From contig OZ038455.1 of the NCBI GenBank assembly GCA_964036195.1, positions 29,128,323 through 29,192,322 on the forward strand: a stretch of 64,000 nucleotides of DNA, given 5' to 3'. Numbering within the stretch: the first letter of the stretch is position 1; the number at the start of each line of letters is the position of its first letter. Position numbers and translations under genes: made by a program. Under the pieces are notes generated by a model, which was not told where the DNA came from, did no database searches, and saw nothing but the letters and a program-made list of their open reading frames with translations. Positions 55,801-64,000 of this stretch are shown one piece after another. The stretch comes from Sphaerolaimus hirsutus (lineage: Eukaryota > Nematoda > Chromadorea > Monhysterida > Sphaerolaimidae).

Positions 55801-58800
55801 GACCTCCTGTGGTGAGATGGAAAAAGATTGATGTGGGTTGGAAATTTAGTTTCTAGGCAATGCACGTACTGTATACACTGAGTAATGATCAGAGTGAAAG
55901 CGTACTTTCGCTTACCCGAAATACCCGGGTATATGGGTATTTTCACTTACGCTTACGCTTACACTTTCATAAAATACCAGTATTTTAACAACTTTGGTAA
56001 TCACCCCGACCCCCCCCCCCCCTGTTAAGAAGTCTGATAAAAAATCACCGCCGTGAGAGCATCATTCAAGTCTAAAGAGTACACGGTATAAAGACTTGGC
56101 GGAAATCACACTCAGTATGGAAACCTACCCTAAACCATCTGTATAATGAACCAACAATTATACAGTTTTTCATCACAATATTTCGCTTTAACTATGGAAT
56201 AATTAATTACGAAATTTTCACAAGACCTTATGCACAAGATTATGGTCGGATTCTGCGCCTACTTTGCGGTCCGCCGAGTACCGTATTTCCTCGAAATACC
56301 CAACCTCAAAATGGGCACTATGAATTTGTGGTCCGGGAAATGCATAACTAGGGTGTCAAAAAATTTTTTTACAGAAAACAGAAACGGAAACGGAAAAAAA
56401 TTTTCAGCGGGCGGAAAACGGTACGGAAAACGGGAAAAAAATTGCACTTGGTGGAAAACAGAAACGGAAATGGAAAAAAATTTCAGCAGCCAGAAAACGG
56501 AAAAAGAGGCCAGAAAAACGGAAACGGAAAAATCAAATTTGCATGGAAATGGATAAACTTAATGAATTTTTGCCAGAAAATGGATAAAATTTGCTGAAAT
56601 TTTGCTGGAAACAGAATAATTTTTACATCATTGACAAGCTGCATGAATTTTTACCAGTTTGGTTGATCAGAAAACAGAAAGTTGAGCCAGAAAAAGGTAA
56701 AATGAGGCGGAAAATGGAAAATTGAGGCAGAAAATGGAAAAAAAGGCAGAAAAACTGGATATTGAGGCTGAAAACGGAAAAAAGGCGGAAAAACTGAAAA
56801 TTTAGCCGGAAAAAGGAAAATGAGCCGGAAAAACGGAAACGGAAAAAAATGTTGCCGGAAAACGGAACGGAAAACGGAAAAAAAATTTCAGCAGCCGGAA
56901 AACGGAACAGAAAATGGAAAAAATTTGCCTGCGGAAAACGGAAATTTGACACCCTATGCATAACAGACGTTCAAAATGCTTACTGTGTTACATTAGAACA
57001 TCGTTTATACCATCTACATCCTTATATAAGGCTGTAAAAACTTATAAATGGTTATTGTTGCATTTTTCACGTTTTTCTCTCAAAATTTTCACTCTGAAAA
57101 AATAAACCCCCCGGGGGGTATCTGAGTAAATACTGTAGATGTGCAAAAGAACTGCGGTACAAACACACACTCACTTTGTCACTATCCTCCATCCACTTAA
57201 CACTAAACAAGTCACCCAGACAGGGCAGGTGCTCGGGGTTGGAACAATAGCAGCCCCACGAACTCTCGCTGGGATTGGACGCGGTCATGGCGTACACTGC
57301 GGGGGGGGGGGGGGGGTATATAGAGTGAGGGTTTTTACACTTTTACTCAGCCCCCGAGTACAGAAAGTGTAAATAATTTTTTTTTCATGAGTGAATGGAC
57401 TATTTCAGCTGGAAAACGTAAAAGTGAGTACTTTTGAGAAATGTCGTTAGTATACACATTGTCGACTACTAGGTATTCCCCTATTTTTGGCATGATTTTT
57501 TCCCCTTTTTTCTTCTACGCCTTGAAAACATCTAAATAAAAGCCTATCTGAAATACGTTTTCTGTACACGAGTACTTACAAAAGGTCTACATAGAATTAG
57601 TACATTAAATTTTTTCAGAGGTAACGTAAACGTATTTACTCTGTACTCGAGTGTACAAGTAAAGTAAAAGTAAATACCGTACTTTTCAATAACTACCGTA
57701 TATCCTCGAATAAGACCACCGGGGAGTTATTGTTTTGTCAGAGTTATTCAAGGGTGTGGAGTCATTCAACGGTGGGGAGTTATTCAACGGTGGGGAGTTA
57801 TTCAAGGGGGTCTTATTCGAGGATATTTTCGAGGATATATATTCGAGGATAGACGCACCGTTGATGTCGGTGGGCAAGAGCTCGTTGAACATGCTGCCCG
57901 ACTCGCAAGCTTCCATGTAGAACACGAGTTGGCTGAACTTTTTCGCCGCGTGCATCGACTTCAGCGCGCTGTTCAAATCGTCCGCGTGCAGCAACTGTGC
58001 GTATGTTTTTCCATGCAATTTTAAGGTGTTAAAAGAATGATCCCCTTCACAATTTATACACCGTATTCCCTCTAAATACCCCCCCCCCCTCGAAATACCA
58101 CTCCTCAAAATGGCCATTATGAATTTATTGCACCTCTCGCAATACCCCCCCCCCAAATCGAGTGTAAAGAGAACGTAAACGACAAAAGCTACAGTTTGTG
58201 ATCTGGACAATACAGAACACACGTTAAAAACAATGACTGTGTTATGTTAGAAACTTTCTTGGATTTTTTGATCAAATAAAAATTTCCCACTCAAAATATG
58301 CCCCCCTCGATAACCCCCCGTCAACTCAAAACCCAGTACAACAATACTACCACTAGAAATGTCAACTCAATGTCAACTCACATCTCCCATCGGGAATGCA
58401 ATGATGCCGGTGCCACCGTGATCTGCGAAATACACGAAAACTCTGTCGTTGGGGCCAGAGTGCAGCGTTTTTCCCGAGCCCACGCCCGTCATGTCTTCGC
58501 CTTGCATGATTTTCAGGAAATTTTCCGGTGTCACATCCTGTGAAATAGTGGGTTACTGGGTTTTTTTTTGGTTGATTGTGATAGTGTGTAACGTTCTAAA
58601 ATGGGTGTTTTTTCTGAAAATATTACATTTTGACATGGATTTGGATATGAAAGTACATGATATTTGGATACTACAGAATAAGATTTGGATACAATACTAT
58701 AAGATTTGGATCCACACGACGCTTTACAGGGTTTTTACATGACACCTGACATTCTACAGGGTCTTTTACATGACACCTAACATTTTACAGGGTCTTTTAC

Positions 58801-60769
58801 ATGACACCTGACATTTTACAGGGTCTTTTACATGACACCTAACATTTTACAGGGTCTTTTACATGACACCTGACATTTTACAGGGTCTTTTACATTACAC
58901 CTGACATTTTACAGGGTCTTTTACATGAAACCTGACATTTTACAGGGTCTTTTACATTACACCTGACATTTTACAGGGTCTTTTACATGAAACCTGACAT
59001 TTTACAGGGTCTTTTACATGACACCTAACATTTTACAGGGTCTTTTACATGACACCTGACATTTTACAGGGTCTTTTACATGACACCTAACATTTTACAG
59101 GGTCTTTTACATGACACCTGACATTTTACAGGGTCTTTTACATTACACCTGACATTTTACAGGGTCTTTTACATTACACCTGACATTTTACAGGGTCTTT
59201 TACATGACACCTAACATTTTACAGGGTCTTTTACATGACACCTGACATTTTACAGGGTCTTTTACATGACACCTAACATTTTACAGGGTCTTTTACATGA
59301 CACCTGACATTTTACAGGGTCTTTTACATTACACCTGACATTTTACAGGGTCTTTTACATGACACCTAACATTTTACAGGGTCTTTTACATGACACCTGA
59401 CATTTTACAGGGTCTTTTACATGACACCTAACATTGTACAGGGTCTTTTACATGACACCTGACATTTTACAGGGTCTTTTACATTACACCTGACATTTTA
59501 CAGGGTCTTTTACATGAAACCTGACATTTTACAGGGTCTTTTACATGAAACCTGACATTTTACAGGGTCTTTTACATGACACCTGACATTTTACAGGGTC
59601 TTTTACATGACACCTGACATTTTACAGGGTCTTTCACAGTGTCTGGGACTGCCCCCGGCCAGCACTCACACTGCCGACGTAGTCCTTGGGCGTGCCGGGG
59701 TACACGTTGGTGCCGTACGGTTTGTTGATGATGGTGCCCTTGGTCGGGTTCCTGCGTTTGGGGATTGTATTCGAGCAAACCTTGAAATTGTTGAGGGAGT
59801 GAACACGATCGAATTTTAGAGCGATTGTGCAGATTGTAGACGATTTGATTTGCTATTGTTTTTTAATCTAGGTAAACTTTTCCATTATATAGATTCTAAA
59901 GGCTATTTTCCACTGAAAATAGCTTATTTCTCACAAAATAGCTTCCTTCGAATACAGAGGACCCTGTATACCGTATCTCATAGAATATGTTCCCAGGGAA
60001 GTTATCTTTTTGTGAGAATTTTTTGACTGGGGGGTATTCGAAGGTGAGGAGTTAGGCATATTTTCTCTGAATATTGAGTGAAATGCATGAACAAAATATT
60101 CTCTGAAAGGTGCTAAATTCGTTGAATAAACGTTTGTAAGAATAAAATCCGATAAAAATTCCATCATTCATGCAATGAAAGACAGCGTATTTTTTTTACG
60201 TGGATGTCTTTCCCAACAACCAAAAAAGGGGGAGTTTTTCGAGGGGGGTTATAATTACCTCAGTCAGTTGGCAATTTGGTTGTTTGGGAGGGGCTTATTC
60301 CAACAAAAACAACCCACTGTGAATTTTCCGCAATGTCGTCATACATCATGACAACGATGTGGTCGTCGGGAATTCCATGAGCGCTCAGAATGTGGTACGA
60401 GTGGCAGATATCAGCCTGGTGGCACTCTCAGTCCCTGTAAAACGCCCTGTAAAATGTCAAATGTCATGCAAAGTGTCAAAAGTCATGGAAATTGCCCTGC
60501 AGAATGGCAACTCGGTTGCCATTTTGCAGGGCATTTTTCATGAGTTTAGACACTTTGCAAGACATTTTACATTTCACCGGGCATTTTACAGGGTCTGGGA
60601 CTGGCACCTGGTGCCTGTAGTTGTACCAGCCATTGGACCCTGCGACGAGCAGCGCCCAAATTTCGCCATTTTCCGCCCGCGCTTCTTGCTGCATCTGCTT
60701 CAAATTGGGCATGGCCCCAGCGATGGCAAGGCACGCGCTCAAAAGCGCCGCCAATTTGTAGAGGCTCAT
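52816..60769 (-). CDS. LGMN: Legumain (asparaginyl endopeptidase, peptidase family C13), complete
   Basis: Ten coding exons: 60608-60769, 60318-60415, 59670-59751, 58382-58537, 57859-57994, 57175-57296, 55639-55806, 53965-54087, 53386-53562 and 52816-52947. All junctions are GT-AG and the phases agree, giving 451 residues without a stop (the human protein is about 430). Residues 1-19 are a signal peptide ([14 protein letters not shown] core). The caspase-like fold spans about 37-290: [12 protein letters not shown] (43-54, with the substrate-binding Arg52 and His53 equivalents), [23 protein letters not shown] with catalytic His154, and EACESGS with catalytic Cys196 and Glu194. A conserved NKS glycosylation site lies near residue 272. 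The rest is the C-terminal stabilising prodomain, ending in a Cys-rich helical region. The enzyme cleaves after Asn (Asp at acid pH) in lysosomes or secreted digestive fluid and is made as a zymogen. The start codon was chosen because it directly precedes the signal peptide. Transposon debris was seen in all or nearly all introns, yet no exon is damaged. Confidence 0.94.
53005..53095. repeat. hAT-A-like left-end fragment in legumain intron 9
   Basis: CAGTGACGGGAAAGCGCCAT followed by GGCGCTTTTGGCGCTTGG resembles the left end of hAT-A, but no right end or duplication follows. The rest of intron 9 is unassigned. Confidence 0.5.
53694..53872. repeat. Degraded TA-1 element in legumain intron 8
   Basis: TACTGTATTACCTCGAAATA at the left and TGTATTTAGAGAAAGTATTT at the right are decayed TA-1 ends. 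CTCTAAATACCC and CTCGATTAACCCC blocks lie between them. Confidence 0.55.
54360..54515. repeat. GCTGACAG-motif repeat in legumain intron 7
   Basis: CAACAAGCTGACAGCT, GACAAAGCTGACAGATCGCT and CAGCTAACTGTCAGC, ending GTTCCCTGTGC, resemble the element at 17031-17379. Confidence 0.5.
54570..55501. mobile_element. hAT-like MITE, family hAT-A, copy 5, in legumain intron 7
   Basis: TAGTGATGGAAAAGCGCCAT and GGCGCTTTTTCCATCACTA ends are flanked by a perfect duplication ATAATGAC (54562-54569, 55502-55509). The arrays use AAAAGCGCCATGGCGCTTTT wording as in copy 1. The middle (about 54800-55280) is AT-rich with some C-rich sequence. Confidence 0.93.
55516..55588 (+). tRNA. tRNA-Arg(UCU)-like sequence, possibly a SINE head
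   Basis: 73 bases fold as a cloverleaf. The acceptor GCCACTG pairs with CTGTGGT (6 of 7). The A box is GTGGTGGTTAGG. The anticodon stem CTCGT/ATGAG closes the loop TTTCTTT (anticodon TCT). The T stem GTGGG/CCCAC surrounds the B box GGTTCGATTCC, and five T follow at about 55595. Oddities are a pyrimidine after the anticodon and an 8-base T loop. It lies antisense in legumain intron 7, seven bases after a hAT-A target duplication. A tRNA-derived SINE remnant is at least as likely as a working gene. Confidence 0.5.
55890..55996. mobile_element. Short hAT-F MITE (107 bp) in legumain intron 6
   Basis: CAGAGTGAAAGCG at the left and TTTTAACAACTTTG at the right are flanked by GTAATGAT and GTAATCAC (6 of 8). 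The repeated unit is CTTACG/CGTAAG, with CCCGGGTA in the centre, as in 5678-7523 and 50375-51158. Confidence 0.65.
56281..57135. mobile_element. TA-1 family MITE in legumain intron 6, interrupted by hAT-B
   Basis: CCGTATTTCCTCGAAATACC at the left and a decayed GAGTAAATACTG at the right lie between TA dinucleotides. It is a close relative of 13296-13535, which lacks the interruption. Confidence 0.85.
56349..56956. mobile_element. hAT-like MITE, family hAT-B, copy 2
   Basis: TAGGGTGTCAA and TTGACACCCTA ends are flanked by a perfect duplication TGCATAAC (56341-56348, 56957-56964). The relative at 13372-13379 has the single site. Most of the 608 bp is GGAAAACGG and decayed versions. Confidence 0.94.
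57319..57690. repeat. hAT-F-like fragment in legumain intron 5
   Basis: TTTTTACACTTTTACTC, GTACAGAAAGTGTAAA and GTAAAAGTGAGTACTTTT blocks are typical of hAT-F. Clear ends are lacking. The run of 17 G at 57300-57316, just upstream, adjoins exon 6. Confidence 0.5.
57696..57856. repeat. TA-1 half element abutting legumain exon 5
   Basis: CCGTATATCCTCGAATAAGA starts at 57696. GAGTTATTCAACGGTGGG is repeated, and TCTTATTCGAGGATAT closes it, but the final ACGG is missing and TTCGAGGATA is repeated up to the exon 5 donor at 57858. Confidence 0.6.
58060..58330. repeat. Degraded TA-1 element in legumain intron 4
   Basis: CACCGTATTCCCTCTAAATA, then CCCTCGAAATACC blocks and, at the far side, CCCCCCTCGATAACCCCC mark a decayed TA-1 copy within the intron. 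Confidence 0.5.
58724..59640. repeat. 31-bp minisatellite in legumain intron 3 (about 29 units)
   Basis: The unit TTTTACATGACACCTGACAT plus TTTACAGGGTC repeats head to tail. Variants swap TGACAT with TAACAT, and ATGACACC with ATTACACC or ATGAAACC, often alternating. The right end grades into CACAGTGTCTGGGACTG, the terminal sequence of the TGTCA transposon family (see 60428-60604), so the array looks like an expanded subterminal repeat of such an element. The left side (58600-58720) has the family's GATTTGGATAC motif. Confidence 0.92.
59968..60317. repeat. Degraded TA-1 sequence in legumain intron 2
   Basis: TACCGTATCTCATAGAATATG followed by GACTGGGGGGTATTCGAA and, further on, GTTTTTCGAGGGGGGTTATA are decayed TA-1 blocks. 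The ends are not resolved. Confidence 0.45.
60428..60604. mobile_element. TGTCA-family MITE filling legumain intron 1
   Basis: CAGTCCCTGTAAAACGCCCT at one end pairs with GGGCATTTTACAGGGTCTGG and GGACTG at the other. TGTCAAATGTCATGCAAAGT recurs inverted, and a central TGGCAAC/GTTGCCA hairpin closes it. Intron 1 is 60416-60607 (192 bp), so the element leaves only about 3 and 12 bases between itself and the splice junctions. Relatives are at 32911-33073, 43520-43950 and the intron 3 minisatellite. Confidence 0.75.
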
Positions 60770-60912
60770 ATTTGAGAAAAAAAATTTGCAAATTTTTTTT
60801 CCGGTGTGTCTTGTAAATGCCCGGCTGCTCGCGGGGTTTGGTTCCGAATTCGAATGTTTTCTGCGCGAGCGCCTGGTGCTAAATTGTAAAATGAGCCGTG
60901 ATAGCGGCAGAG

Positions 60913-60919
60913 TTTTATA
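60913..60919 (-). promoter_or_regulatory. TATA box of the legumain gene
   Basis: The minus strand reads CAATATAAAACTC, a TATAAAA box 144 bp upstream of the start codon; with the usual spacing, transcription would begin near 60885. GATA-type motifs flank it: TGATAG at 60899-60904 and TGATAAG at 60955-60961 (plus strand). GATA factors commonly drive gut genes in animals, which would fit a digestive legumain, but this is inference. Confidence 0.5.
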
Positions 60920-61025
60920 TTGACGGGAATCGTTCTGGCGGCTGACAGCCGCGGTGATAAGCGCCTGACGAGTCCGGCGATGTTTACGTTTGTCGTGATA
61001 CCGCAGCGGTATTTTTAAAAAATTA

Positions 61026-61113
61026 CCGTATTTCCTCGAAATACCCCCGGGGGTATCTTTCCATAGTGGAAATTTCGGGGGTATTTCGAAAGGTGTATTT
61101 CGAGGAAATACGG
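61026..61113. mobile_element. Minimal TA-1 element (88 bp) upstream of legumain
   Basis: CCGTATTTCCTCGAAATACC and its inverse TATTTCGAGGAAATACGG lie between TA dinucleotides with almost nothing else between, making a compact hairpin about 110 bp upstream of the TATA box. Confidence 0.88.
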
Positions 61114-61218
61114 TATGTATGCCATCAATGTATGTAGTGTGTAATGGTGAATAGCATCAGGTATGAAAATATATTTTGCTAAATTACTTTTGTATCAGGC
61201 TGTAAACTAAGTTTCTTA

Positions 61219-61687
61219 GGCAGTGTTTACACGGATTCTTTGTGACGACAAACATTGTGATTTTGTCAACCATGTTTTTGGGTGAAAACCAATAAGTAGA
61301 TAGATCGGACGCCTCAATTGATCATTATTTGATCGACCCCATTACATGGAACAATAATTAATTTTTATAGATTACGCAGTAATGCACAACAGATAATGTA
61401 TTTTTCTTGTTGTCGTAGCTTTGTTGGATGGTTTGTTCTACGCGGCCTCACTAGCTAGGCCGCGTAGAACAAACCCTCCGACAAAGCTACGACAACATGA
61501 AAAAAGTGTGATCTAATGTGCGTGATTAGGGAAATTATGGAATTTGATGTATGCCCCAGGCAGTGAAGCTGGCACAATCACGATCAATTGAGGTATCACA
61601 CATGTAATATATTTCTCGTTGATTCCACAAGAACAGTTATAAAAATTGCATTTTTTGTCGTCACAGCAAATCCGTGTAAACGCCGCC
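61219..61687. mobile_element. PIF/Harbinger-like MITE, family PIF-2
   Basis: GGCAGTGTTTACACGGATTC at the left pairs with AATCCGTGTAAACGCCGCC at the right, flanked by TTA (61216-61218, 61688-61690). The centre (61408-61496) is a perfect hairpin of about 40 bp built on TTGTCGTAGCTTTGTTGG and CGCGGCCT. Confidence 0.8.
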
Positions 61688-62084
61688 TTATATTTTTTGT
61701 GATCTCATAGAAATGCACATTACTGCGTCTAATTCTGTTGTACATTGGCCGATTTTGATGCCCTTCGAGTATGTTGGGGTTTGAGGTCTGGGCTATGACG
61801 AATTTTTTTGTTTGCTCGAATAATACCCCGGTCCCGAGATAAAGGGGATCTATAAAAAGATGGTCATTTTGAATGGCCGATCTGGTCATTGATTTTGAAG
61901 CTTTATAACTCAGCCATTTCTGGGCCGATTCTGATCGTTCAACACTCAAAATGATCAGGACAGCCTGCAGATTCAGTTGTTGCGGTCGGATTAGTGATGT
62001 CCAAATTCCGTATGCCGATTTGACCCGATTTTTGAACATGTAAAATAATCGAACGGCCAACCCAAACGAGTCTGCACCGCTCGG

Positions 62085-62190
62085 CATCTAAACCTGCATG
62101 GCATCTGGACCCGCGTGGCATGGATTTCTGCCTGCATGGCATCTAGACCCGCGTGGCATCTATCGTCCCATAGATGCCAAGCGGGCTGAA
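62085..62190. repeat. TGGCATCTAGACCCGC motif cluster, left
   Basis: TGGCATCTGGACCCGCGTGG and TGGCATCTAGACCCGCGTGG, then the inverse ATAGATGCCAAGCGGG. A mirror cluster follows at 63460-63620, so the two bracket the foldback at 62395-63465. Confidence 0.6.
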
Positions 62191-62394
62191 CCCCCCCCCC
62201 CCACACACACCCAGATGGTCTCATGGCTACTGTGCCTCATGGCGGGCTGTTGCATGTGCATGCGTGGTGTCCCAAAATGAATTCTGACAAAAAATGTTGT
62301 TTTTTTCATAAATTCATGCTGAACCTTTACTTGCACAGCTGAAATATTACTCGCTGAACCTGTCACCCTGCAACTTATTTTTATAGGAGTACAC

Positions 62395-63465
62395 CTGTTT
62401 ATCCAGTCCAGTGTATCATGTGCACAAAAAATATGAATTCAAAATGTCTAAAAATTTCAATGTTTTTCCCAATTATTGATTCAGATGTCAAGTGTCTCTG
62501 AATTTTTTTATTTAAATGCAAATATGAGTACTGTTTGAAATGGGAAAGAAGGTTAGATAAATACATGCATGCCCATGCAAATTCATACATACAATTCTTT
62601 AGTAACCCTGTAAGAGTGGCTACTAGAATAAATTTTTATCAAGCCATTTTTTTGTGGGAATTGCATTTTTGGACACCATGCATGTAAAAAGCCTCAGTGT
62701 TAAGGGGCAACTCTCAAATTGATTGATCATTTTTGGAAACAGCTTTGCAAACTTCCATGTGTATTGGGCCACCCTGTTCAAGTGGCTTTCAACATTGAGT
62801 TCCAGCAGTGTTCACATGGAATTTTATCTTATTTACAGGGTGGCCTACATTAGTGGATTCCTAGTTTCCCAGTTTAGTGCATATGGCTAAATTTCAATCA
62901 AACACAGTATTTGGATGAACACAACACTAAATATATTGATCAATATTTTATTTCAATTTCACATTTCAAATTGGCTGATTTTGAGAAAATTAAATTAAAT
63001 ATGATCCCTGAAAATCTGTTAAAAATATCTAATTTGACCATCCATTTCTAAGCGTTTCTAATCTGTGAACACTGCTGGAACTCAATGTTGAAAGCCACTT
63101 GAACAGGGTGGCCCAATACACATGGAAGTTTGCAAAGCTGTTTCCAAAAATGGTCAATCAATTTGAGTGTTGCCCCTTAACACTGAGGCTTTTTACATGC
63201 ATGGTGTCCCAAAATGCAATTCCCACAAAAAATGGCTTGATAAAAATGTATTCTTACAGGGTTACTAAAGAATTGTATTTATGAATTTACATGGGCATGC
63301 ATTTATCTACCCTTCTTCCCCATTTCAAACGGTACTCATATTTGCATTTAAATGAAAAAAATCAGAGACACTTGACATCTGAAAATAATAATTGGGAAAA
63401 ACAATGAAATTTTTACACATTTTGAATCCATATTTTTTGTGCACATGATACACTGGACATGTAGA
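62395..63465. repeat. Large foldback repeat (arms about 400 bp)
   Basis: Left-arm text such as CCAGTGTATCATGTGCACAA, AACCCTGTAAGAGTGGC, GTTAAGGGGCAACTCTCAAA and GAGTTCCAGCAGTGTTCACA recurs inverted between 63070 and 63460. The loop is about 62840-63065. The target duplication is unclear. Confidence 0.75.
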
Positions 63466-63620
63466 CCCCCCCTGCCCGCTTGGCATCTGGCCCTACCCGC
63501 CCGTTTGGCATCTATGCCACAGTCCACTTGGCATCCAGCATTGGATAGATGCTAAGCAGGTCTAGATGCCAAGCAGGCAGAAATCCATGCTATCCGGGTT
63601 CAGATGCCAAGCGGATTAGA
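63460..63620. repeat. TGGCATCTAGACCCGC motif cluster, right
   Basis: CGCTTGGCATCTGGCC, GTTTGGCATCTATGCC, AGGTCTAGATGCCAAGCAGG and CAGATGCCAAGCGGATTAGA mirror the cluster at 62085-62190. Confidence 0.6.
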
Positions 63621-63759
63621 TGCCATTTAGGCCTGACCCAACCCAAACCCCAACATACTCGAACGGCATCAAAATCGGCCAATGTACAACATAATGGGAC
63701 GCAGGAATGTGCATCACAGATCGCAACAAAATAAAAGAAACTTCGTTTACAGCCTGATA

Positions 63760-64000
63760 CCTTGACAAGAAACCAGAAATATTCGTTATGAACATACAGT
63801 GTTACTCTAATTAAATCAAATTTCATAAAAAGCAGTATACAAGAGCACATGAACTTATAAACAGATATTTAGATCCTGAAACTTATGTCCCACTTTAGCT
63901 TCTAAAACAAAAACTTCTAAGAAACCTCAACACTTGATAGTACCGTTTATGTCAATTACACCTCATCAGCCATTTCTGCCTGGATCATTTCTAAAAATTA
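63760..64000. other. No feature seen
   Basis: Unique AT-rich sequence to the window edge. Nothing was recognised. Confidence 0.4.

Larger units (their letters stand above)
61193..63759. mobile_element. Long-TIR element LTIR-1, copy 2
   Basis: TATCAGGCTGTAAAC at the left and GTTTACAGCCTGATA at the right match the ends of 18206-25807. The inner left arm (61735-62035) shares GAGTATGTTGGGGTTTGAGG and CTCAGCCATTTCTGGGCCGA with that element. The right arm is short (63630-63759). It carries other insertions and no transposase. Confidence 0.7.

Noticed and set aside
58724..59640. CRISPR-like array
   Set aside because: Units are directly abutting 31-bp repeats with no unique spacers, in an animal intron. 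It is a minisatellite.
1..64000. rRNA genes, operons, bacterial genes or a DNA-transposon transposase
   Set aside because: None was found on either strand. The only recognisable coding elements are legumain, the PAN-like exons and the LINE.

Overview
The window reads as animal (metazoan) nuclear DNA from a repeat-rich, AT-leaning genome. The evidence is an intact ten-exon legumain gene with GT-AG introns and a TATA promoter, further spliced exons of a PAN-like secreted protein, a non-LTR retrotransposon, a miniature LTR retrotransposon and dozens of short inverted-repeat transposons. I cannot place the species. There is no bacterial or organellar signal. A 200-base run of N (35889-36088) is an assembly gap.

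Layout. 1-17.8 kb: transposons nested in each other, including a miniature LTR element (6006-7056) inside a hAT-like element, which itself splits a likely old exon of a membrane protein (5635-7834, minus). 17.9-26.5 kb: a four-level nest, TA-target element > hAT-like element > long-TIR element > LINE. 26.7-40.3 kb: a direct segmental duplication. Each copy carries three phase-compatible minus-strand exons ending in a PAN-like cysteine module. Copy A is swollen to 9.1 kb by insertions; copy B (2.3 kb) keeps the empty sites. 40.3-52.1 kb: more nested elements and weak exon-like sequence. 52.8-60.8 kb: complete legumain gene, minus strand, 451 codons, catalytic His154 and Cys196, transposon debris in all or nearly all of its introns. 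61-64 kb: a second long-TIR element.

Main observation. Most small DNA transposons here share one architecture. A short sequence found in or next to the terminal repeat is echoed many times inside the same element on both strands (for example GGCGCC, GGAAAACGG, GATCCC, GACTCG, TTCGAA, TTTACG, GACGTGAAAT, TCGAATAACCCC). The families fall into three target-site classes: 8-bp duplications (hAT-like), TA (Tc1/mariner-like or another TA-using group) and TTA/TAA (PIF/Harbinger-like). Several boundaries are proven by empty sites, either in the duplicated copy or in sibling elements. Some families also show a copy-specific change of the echoed motif throughout one copy.

The expressed content is therefore small: legumain (a lysosomal or digestive asparaginyl protease) and one or two PAN-module genes. 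Nearly everything else is mobile DNA. Family labels such as hAT-A or TA-1 are mine and rest on target-site size and terminal bases, not on a transposase gene, since none was seen for the DNA elements.
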